Positions 57,352-64,000 of a stretch of 64,000 nucleotides of DNA are shown one piece after another. Each line of letters begins with the position of its first letter. Position 1 is the stretch's first letter. The notes under the pieces are model-generated. The model ran no database searches, had not been told where the DNA came from, and was given only the letters and a program-made list of their open reading frames with translations. Source of the stretch: Acanthococcus lagerstroemiae (taxonomy: Eukaryota > Arthropoda > Insecta > Hemiptera > Eriococcidae). Made by a program: the position numbers and the translations under genes. The stretch covers positions 55,760,955 through 55,824,954 of the forward strand of contig CM063114.1 of NCBI GenBank assembly GCA_031841125.1, read 5' to 3'.

Positions 57352-59499
57352 CCCACTTGTAACGAAAATAACTATTATCCAAGATAAATCAAAATCATAC
57401 GAAAAACAGAAGGAGAAAAATGACAACTCCGAATATGACTATAAACTAAAAAGAAAATTTGTAGTCGTTTGACAAAGGAGCGAAATGACAAAAAAAGTTT
57501 TGTCTAAGGTCTAATATCGTCTAATATCACTCTGCTTACGAATGTAATAATTATGAAAATAATTATTGTGAACGGTAAAATTTTCCTTTTTCTAAAAATA
57601 AGGATGAAGAAAAATTTGCCATTCTGGGCAACCTAAGCAGATCCATCCCTTTATGCATAAGACGGAAAACACGATGTAGTTACGTACCTATACCTACCAT
57701 GATCAAAGAACCATTTGAAGGATCTCGTTTTAATGAGCATTTGACTTGCCTTTCTCATTAGCCCAAAATTATAAAATTTGTTTGTTTTGGACCATTTTAT
57801 GTATAAATTTCATGTAGATAATTCCCCTATATGGTTTGAGTTCTGAAACTCAATTACATGATTATAATAGTGAAATAAGATTATAGTCTGTGCACTCAAA
57901 CAGAATAAGAGCATCGGCACTAACCGGTTAAGCAAAAATTTCCCCTTATCCTGGAGTGCTTACAAAATATTACTAGCACGGCTCTCAATTGCAATCTTGT
58001 AATTTTATCAACGCTCGCTTTTAATATGTGTTTAGTTAATAGCGAAACAAGTCCGCGGTGCTTTTCGTTATACCTAATCTTACGATTTTTCCAATTCATG
58101 GCCTTAATAATATGTATTTAGTTAATAGCGAAACACGTTACCCTCTTATCTTTATGATGCGTTTGAACCTGGTTTCTTATACTATGTAAATAAAATAAAT
58201 TCCACATTCGATGCCTACCAATACTTTTCGAATCAAGAATACCTGCTTGTCTCTGGAGCTCGCAGCTTCTGTAATTCCTAATTACGGTGTATTAAATTTC
58301 ATTAATTACATACGAAGTAGCGGTTGCTTCGTTATCAAGTAGGTATAAGCACTCAGTGGCCAGCACACGAGGAGATAAAATAGCGTATTATGCAAAGTAA
58401 TTTTCTGATGCACACACACAGTTTACATGATTCTGCAAGTACAACCAGCTCAACTCCGAATATGTACACTAAATACTTCGGTAAGATTTATGACAGCAAA
58501 TTGGCTCGTGTAAAATAGTACATAACTCATGTTCAGCAAGCGATTAGTTTGAAATGGTTTTCTTGTTGTCCTGAGGCCTGCAACCGAACTAGACCAAGAC
58601 TGCTGGTCCGCAAATGTATGCCACGTCAGGTGGAAGGATTCCAGATTCGAATTCTCTTCTGGAAGACAAAACAGGGCAAGGTCGTAATACATATATTTAT
58701 CCATTCGCTGTTTTTCTAACAAATCGTTGCGGTCAGAGATGGGTGAACTTCGAAAAAAACTCGATTGTTTCCAAGCTTAGACAAGGAGCTTGATTCCAAT
58801 GTAATGTATTTATACCGAAAACCGATTTCAGTAAGTCAGAATTTAAAATTGAGACTCTCCAACTCAACTTTCACAACAACTCACTGATACCAGCAAAAAA
58901 AACAAAAAACAGACGTGATATGACCAGATTCTTGATTCCACATTCCAAAAGCAAGAACACCAACGTCGAGCAGGAATCAGATCTACAGCTAATCTCTGGT
59001 TAGAGTATGTCATATTAACAGAGAAATTATTTTCCTATTCCCATCACAAGCACATCAAGTCACACCACGGTTTTAGTACTGTAATATAAATATACACCAA
59101 AATGTGCACAATTTATTCAAAGAAAAAGTCAAACAAAACAAAAGGAGAAAACGAAGCAAATGTCTCCAATTTTGAGCTCTAATTACATAGGAATTGAATT
59201 AACCGAATATGTACACAAGAATCAACAAATAAATAGGCACTTCTTATCTTCTCAGCGCCCGAACGTAACTGATTTTGTCCTATTTTCTGATGTAAACGGG
59301 TGCTGAACATGAGTACGTTATTCCCATGATGGTTCGTCGAAAGTTTTCTTTAAGCCATCTTCGTTCCCCTTCAGCTGCTCGAATAATACGTCATAGCCAC
59401 CTATTTCAGAAATGATAGATAGGGATCATTTTATTTTAGAGAATTAACATGCAGGTTTAATGAAGCAGTTAACGCATCCATAAGTATAAAAAGATACTA
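57352..59499. other. Stretch without recognised gene
   Basis: TTAGTTAATAGCGAAACA(A/C)GT occurs twice, 88 bp apart (about 58031 and 58119). CAGAGATGGGTGAACTTCG at 58734 resembles a hAT terminus without a partner. The minus frame at 58450-58722 is not recognisable. Confidence 0.4.
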
Positions 59500-60110
59500 T
59501 TCAGATCACCAAAAATACTAATTCAATAGTAAGTTACTCAATTTAGTAGTTTGTCAATAGTGAACAATTTATATTAAAAAGTTGCTTCTGTAGTTAACTA
59601 GTACCGATCTAATAGTTCACCACTGCTCAATAGCCTCAGTAGCAGTTCAACACTAAATGTAAAGCCCAACAAACGGGAGAGTATAACGGGGTAATGGGTC
59701 GCCATTTTAGCGCACACCCTGCCCGTGAATACCGAATACGACTCTGCGGAGCGTACCGCGTAGTCAAATCGGCATCGACGGGCGCGGTATGAGCCAAAAT
59801 GGCGGCCCATTATACTTGGGTATATAGGACTCTACTAAGTGTAATTAGCAAATTACTATTTCTTAGTAGTAAGTTTAGTAAAGCTACAGAACATCAGCAG
59901 CACTCAAGTGTTCACTAGGTCAACATTAGCAAAATATTGAAACTCTATACTGAATTACAAGCTTTCAGTAGTAACTTTAAACTCCAATTTCACTACTGCC
60001 GGTTAGTATTGAATTATAGCTCAGTTATATGAAGCTAATGCTAGTTAATAGTAAACTACGACTAATAGACCAGTATACAGTGAGCAGTAGTATACTACAG
60101 GTAGTTGTTT
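59500..60110. repeat. TAGTA/TACTA-rich degenerate segment
   Basis: Dozens of AGTAGT, TAGTAA, TTAGTAG and CTACTA words at irregular spacing on both strands, split by the MITE at 59689-59816. Possibly a decayed short-period array or foldback into which the MITE inserted. Confidence 0.45.
59689..59816. mobile_element. MITE family 3 copy C
   Basis: GGTAATGGGTCGCCATTTTA, GCGCACACCCTGCCCGTGA faces TCGACGGGCGCGGTATGAGC, CAAAATGGCGGCCCATTATAC. The arms are about 40-50 bp. Followed by TATATAGGACTCTAC, which resembles the outer TAGGGCTCTATAG terminus of the 26125 copy, so the full element may extend to about 59836. Confidence 0.75.
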
Positions 60111-60123
60111 TTCAGTAGTTCTT

Positions 60124-60129
60124 TTTATT
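60124..60129 (-). terminator. Candidate polyadenylation signal AATAAA
   Basis: TTTATT on the plus strand reads AATAAA on the minus strand, inside a run of similar hexamers, about 290 bp past the stop codon of the exon at 60418-60830. AT-rich sequence makes chance occurrences common. Confidence 0.3.
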
Positions 60130-60417
60130 TTATTTTATACTTTTTTTATGTGGCCATGCGTGTACAACTTCGAGTACCAAAATACGGCAATTCCACTTTA
60201 CCTCTAGAAGACGACAGCCTGTTATTTACTTCATCAAGTTTCGTGAACGACGTGCTTTTTTTCAGCGGCTTATCACAAGGTGGGCTTGGAAAACTTGGTA
60301 ACTTCGGGGTTTCGATGTTATTTCTACAAAGACGGGCACGCAACAATGGTTTTCACATAAGCTTGAATATCACTTACAAGTGACTGTATCATTTTGACAT
60401 TACAAAACATGCAGATC

Positions 60418-60830
60418 TTACTCAGAATTACAGCATTCGTCGTTTTTCTTCCTCTTCCTAGGAACACCTTCTACATTTCCAGATCGTTTATTTGGTAGTT
60501 TCATGTCAACGTCGATTGCTTCTGCATCACCGCTGGAATGAGGCACGCTCGGACTAGTAACGGACGCGGTGGTAGACGGGGAAGCCGTGTTCACCGAAGC
60601 TGCAGGTAATGACTTCCTGTGTACAAACGAGCTGTTCGTACTCAACCTCGAGACCGAAAAAGACTCATTAGCAAATTTGCTGTATGTTATGACCGTATAC
60701 GGCTTCTGTAAGCCCGGTGCTTCCTTCAGATTTGGTTCGATTAAGCCAGCAACGACCTGTTCGGCTTTCTCTTGCTTCAAAAGGGTAATCCAAGCGCTAC
60801 TCTGATTACAGTAGGAAACGTGTACGTCAC
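60418..60830 (-). CDS. Terminal exon of a probable PARN-like nuclear protein
   Basis: On the minus strand a good 3' splice site (TTTTTTTCAG, 60840-60831) is followed directly by an open frame to TAA at 60418. Its product starts DVHVSYCNQSSAWITLLKQE and continues with a basic/Ser-Thr-rich tail that ends PRKRKKNDECCNSE, a likely nuclear localisation signal. The first ~50 residues have the pattern of the last strands of the RNA-recognition domain of poly(A)-specific ribonuclease PARN, where a VSW-DDTSAF-like strand precedes a helix and an IxTYxx strand. PARN also has a basic C-terminal tail. PARN shortens mRNA poly(A) tails and trims small RNAs. Upstream exons would lie at higher coordinates, but I do not find them before 64,000. 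Exon status is well supported; the PARN identity is a moderate guess. Confidence 0.6.
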
Positions 60831-61507
60831 CTGAAAAAAAGAGTACACATTACTATTTACTATAAGCGCATGTTCATAACTATTACGTACGTGATAATGA
60901 TTTTACAGTGACGAAGTTACTTATGACTCGTGAATTAAGAGTTCGAAAAACAGATAATCTTTTTCGTTGCCCAAAAAAGCTTACGCCTGTATTGAGGTTT
61001 GAAAATGAGCGCCAGAGTATAACTTGGAGATACATGTATTGCAATTCCGATAGAAAACCAAAGATTTCTATGTACTTCCTAGTTTACATGGGCACACTGC
61101 ATACGTATGCGTCTCAAATCACAATATGTGATGTCGACCCAATAATAGGAATCTTGATTAGATACTGGTTCTCATGGGTATTTTGTGTAGCCGATTTGGA
61201 GGAGTATTAAAAACTAATACGCCGAAACAGAACCAAGGGTTGATTTTGGAATCATTTTTGCATTTTACCAATACGAGTTTATAAAAACATGACAGCCAGC
61301 CTTCAGAGCAATAATGCTGGTCTTCTTAGTCTGTTATCTGCAGTAGAAATTATCAGCTCCCAAAAGTCTTCAAGCCATATTCCTGGTAATAATAGAAAAT
61401 AGACACATCACATTTTCAACAGTTTTCCCTTCCAGGAACTCAGATGGGATTTTCCTATTACTTTCTTATGAAGGAAATTTTGGCGCGAATGAGATGGGAA
61501 CAGACAA
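60831..61507. other. Presumed intron of the 60.4-60.8 kb gene, or intergenic
   Basis: No coding resemblance on the minus strand. A plus frame of 100 codons (60908-61210) has no family match. Nothing else seen. Confidence 0.4.
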
Positions 61508-62390
61508 CAGAGATGGGCATGATCTGATCTTAATATGATCTCAAGATCAAAGATCTTTTTCTCGCGATCTTTGATCTGATCTAGATCATTTTCAAAATCC
61601 GGTGATCTTTGATCTTGATAATAATTTTTATTTAAGAATGATCAAAGATCAGATCATTTTTTTCCTCTTTAAAATGACTAAAGAGTAAGTACAGACAGCT
61701 TTTATAACAATAGGAGTTTAAACTTGCGCTACAGCGAGCTGCAAAATCACATGTGCGGGTGAAAATGAATGAGTGATCATGTGTACTTTCAAATAGAAAA
61801 ACTACTATCCTCAGGAGGGTAAAAAAACGAGTAAAAATTATTCTACCCGTATGTCTGATTATAATTCAATTTTTTTGTGATGATGCAGTTAGATTTAGGA
61901 CAAATTTTCTTTGAAAATGAATTTCTAATCGACTTAATGATAGTTGAAGTTTGCTACACGCTTATGGTAAATCATACATTATCCCTCACATATACAGGGT
62001 GATGAACGAGAAGTCGCACCATAGGGCCAACAAGTGATAAGGCGCAACGGCGCCGACACAATAACACTATCTCCGCTACATGCATTACGTACACGTTGCG
62101 CATTACTACATGTTTGCCTATGGTGCGACTTCTCGTTCATCACCCGGTATACATGGCTGCCAACCCTTGAAATTCTGAATTTAAATCCCAATTAACTTAA
62201 CTCTTTTCTAAAGTTTACTTCTATAGTTTTTGTTTTGTGACTATGAGAATCTGTGACGTGTCAAGAGAAAACGCTCTGGAATACAGAACAAGAAAAAGTG
62301 AACTGGCACACCCTACATATGGAATATTACCAAGTTCACGCACACTCAGAAATGGGCACTAATATTAAGATCAAATGATGCCCATCTCTG
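61508..62390. mobile_element. hAT-like element with CAGAGATGGGCAT termini and GATC cluster
   Basis: The left end CAGAGATGGGCATGATCTGA and right end TCAAATGATGCCCATCTCTG are inverted over about 30 bp (the reverse of the right end continues GATCTTAATATTA). Between 61521 and 61656 GATC occurs about 14 times in AAAGATCAGATC words. Another MITE (61994-62148) is nested inside. Flanking 8-mers do not match, so the duplication is lost. No transposase frame. Confidence 0.65.
61994..62148. mobile_element. MITE with ~32-bp near-identical inverted ends
   Basis: ACAGGGTGATGAACGAGAAG, TCGCACCATAGG is mirrored by CCTATGGTGCGA, CTTCTCGTTCATCACCCGGT with one or two differences. TATA borders each side (about 61991 and 62148), consistent with a TA or TATA duplication. 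The 155-bp element has no coding capacity. Its clean ends make it one of the youngest insertions here. Confidence 0.78.
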
Positions 62391-62469
62391 GGTTCAAATA
62401 ATTTCCAGTAAAATTAGCCCTACTTTAGAAAAAATATTTTGCATATTTTGAAAGTTTGAGCATATTCAA

Positions 62470-63400
62470 CTATGGGAATATTAAACGGCACGGGAAAAAT
62501 AAAAGGTTTGCACGAGAAGAAAATGTAAATGACCGAGTTTTAAAAGGGATTGCCAGAGATGACTTGACAGGTTCCCACAAGAAAAGTATACTTTGCAACG
62601 GGAAGCAGGTAATGTGTGATCATGTATGAAATACTTTTCGGTGGTGATGCGGCCAGTTTCTTTCTGTCCAGAAGGAATGGAGTTGCTGACCAATTGAAAG
62701 AGGATATTCACAGCTTTCAGACATCTCCAGATCAAGCCACATTTAGCAAAGCCAGCGTATTATTCTTCTTGAAGAAATAGCGGAAGAAGAAGGAAAGTTG
62801 CGTTTTCTATTTTGTTGAATACTTTGATAAAGTATGTTTCCGAAAGTATCCAGATTGGTGTGAGGGAGCCACTGAACACTATCCTTCTTCTAACAATGGT
62901 GTTGAAGCGACTAACTAAAATGTGGACAGAGGCCTACCACTGGGTACTCTTGAATTCCCCCATGTTACAGCACAACGAAGAGAGTTGCACGCAGTAATTC
63001 ACCACATCATCCAGGATGAATGCAGCAATTACGCAGAAGATTTTGAAAATGTATCAAAAATGTTCTCGTAAACGGGCTGATTTAGACGATTTTAAGTCTT
63101 GGCGAACAGAACTTTGGACCATAACAGAATCACGTTCAAGCGTTAAATGTACATGCCCATTCTATGTGAAAAATGTACAGTCTAAACATGTGCTAGGCGT
63201 TAAAATTAGATGGAAAGAAGTGAACGTACCACCGGAGGCTAAAAGTATCTCTCTTGGACAGAAACGGGAGAGGAGGCAAAGAAAGCATATGGAAAGCACT
63301 AATTGTGCAATAGGCACTGTAAATTACTTCTCGCGTACAGTCATGTCGTGCGAAATAATATTGTTAAAGAAATTTTTTCCGTCGTCATTATTCATTTTTT
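62470..63400 (+). pseudogene. Mutator-like (MULE/SWIM) transposase remnant
   Basis: Three plus-strand segments in order match the second half of MULE-type transposases of animals. SFFLSRRNGVADQLKEDIHS then FQTSPDQATFSKASVLFFLKK occupies about 62657-62778, ending in a stop. YFDKVCFRKYPDWCEGATEH then YPSSNNGVEATN (about 62820-62918) is the W-YEG...STNNxLEATN motif after the catalytic core. SVKCTCPFYVKNVQSKHVLG (about 63136-63195) is a SWIM zinc finger, CxC...CxH, in which the second-pair Cys is replaced by Ser. KEVNVPPEAKSISLGQKRER follows. The core with the catalytic acidic residues lies upstream and is not recognisable. Stops and frame changes show it is inactive. It adjoins the hAT-like element ending at 62390. 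Confidence 0.75.
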
Positions 63401-64000
63401 CTTGTTAAATATTTCTTCTCTCGTTCATCTCTATATTACAAAGACAAGTTGCGTCTTTATGTCGTCAATGTTCTCAGCCTGTGCTGAATATTACAGGGTG
63501 AAATTTGCACAAAATATAAATATTAAATCGACGAAGGACCTTTTGGTATCAGATTTTCAATAACTGAAACATAAAAGCTGTAATTAAGCTTTAAAGTCGA
63601 CTTGCATGTGTGTCTATGTGAGTGTTCCGCGCGCTTACCCCGTCATTGTAAACGCGTGTTAGACTGATCAGTGTGACCAGTAGGAAGTATTTTATATAAC
63701 ACTTCGTGGATATAGAACGATCAGGCTGGCCATGCGATATCTATAATATAAAGACAATCTTGGTTTCCTTCATCTAAAAGCGTCTCAGTGTACATACTGC
63801 GGTTGATCAGGCCATGTTGCGTTTTTTTATTATTGAACTTTTACTTTACAAATCCTTTTTTAGGGCTTCATGAGCTCAAGATTGGGCCATGTGTCGTTTT
63901 TTTATTATCGACTTTTCATTTTACAAATACTTTTTTGCTTCATTTTCCATTTATTAAAGAGATTAATCTAATAAAGACAAGTCTCGAATTTTCCTCATCT
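63401..64000. other. Gene-free end of window with an 85-bp duplication
   Basis: GCCATGTTGCGTTTTTTTAT (63811) recurs as GCCATGTGTCGTTTTTTTAT (63896), each followed by TAT.GA.CTTTT.ATTTTACA and AAAT.CTTTTTT. The pair is bracketed by TAAAGACAA.TCT..TTTCC words (about 63749 and 63974). No gene recognised. Confidence 0.5.

Noticed and set aside
1..64000. tRNA, rRNA or endogenous viral genes
   Set aside because: I scanned for clover-leaf box motifs, rRNA-like GC blocks and retroviral or viral polymerase motifs outside LINEs and found nothing I could support; a covariance-model or protein search could still find weak cases.

Overview
The window looks like nuclear DNA of an arthropod, probably an insect. 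It is AT-rich throughout. Every coding stretch I recognise belongs to a eukaryotic transposon class (Jockey-type, RTE-type and BS-like non-LTR retrotransposons, hAT/ZMYM1-like and Mutator-like transposases) or looks like a single exon with GT/AG-type borders. I see no bacterial operons, ribosome binding sites, rRNA, tRNA or CRISPR. I infer arthropod from the Jockey-clade element and the mix of hAT, Mutator-like and RTE relics; I cannot name the species.

Layout. 0-13.4 kb: an RTE reverse-transcriptase tail (minus strand, about 2 kb), a degenerate 47-bp tandem array (2.7-4.5 kb) split by a hAT-like insertion, a non-autonomous hAT element (7.3 kb), a TA-flanked MITE, a CGTTC-rich three-unit array (9.0-9.5 kb) and a second short-period array (12.1-13.3 kb). 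15.8-23.4 kb: a dense transposon block with a broken BS-like LINE ending in an (AAT)n tail, a GC-rich 463-bp insert flanked by a 15-bp direct repeat, and a 5'-truncated Jockey element whose 3' UTR is split by a 1.22-kb hAT element with a perfect 8-bp target-site duplication. 25.7-34.1 kb: several MITE families, an RTE reverse-transcriptase relic, a three-copy dispersed repeat, a foldback with a tandem core and a 130-bp tandem array. 34.5-41.3 kb: MITEs, two candidate exons of an unrecognised minus-strand gene, a 274-bp tandem pair and an RTE endonuclease relic. 42.4-45.6 kb is the quietest stretch. 45.6-48.9 kb is a cluster of nested inverted repeats, including an 802-bp near-perfect palindrome. 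52-64 kb: a foldback, a ZMYM1-like hAT pseudogene with a recognisable 90-bp intron, more MITEs, one good terminal exon of a probable host gene (PARN-like, minus strand) and a Mutator-like transposase pseudogene.

How it fits together. No pathway or operon is visible. The window reads as intergenic or intronic DNA filled by successive transposon insertions. Host coding content is small: the 60.4-60.8 kb exon (fair support) and the 35.4-36.2 kb pair (weak support). All transposase and reverse-transcriptase frames are broken or partial except one intact 250-codon C-terminal hAT fragment. I found no convincing new gene system. The most unusual material is structural: the inverted-repeat cluster at 46-49 kb, the foldback at 32.3-33.0 kb and the GC-rich insert at 19.9-20.3 kb. 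All repeat identities and coordinates were judged by eye, so arm ends and copy ends are approximate to a few bases unless stated.
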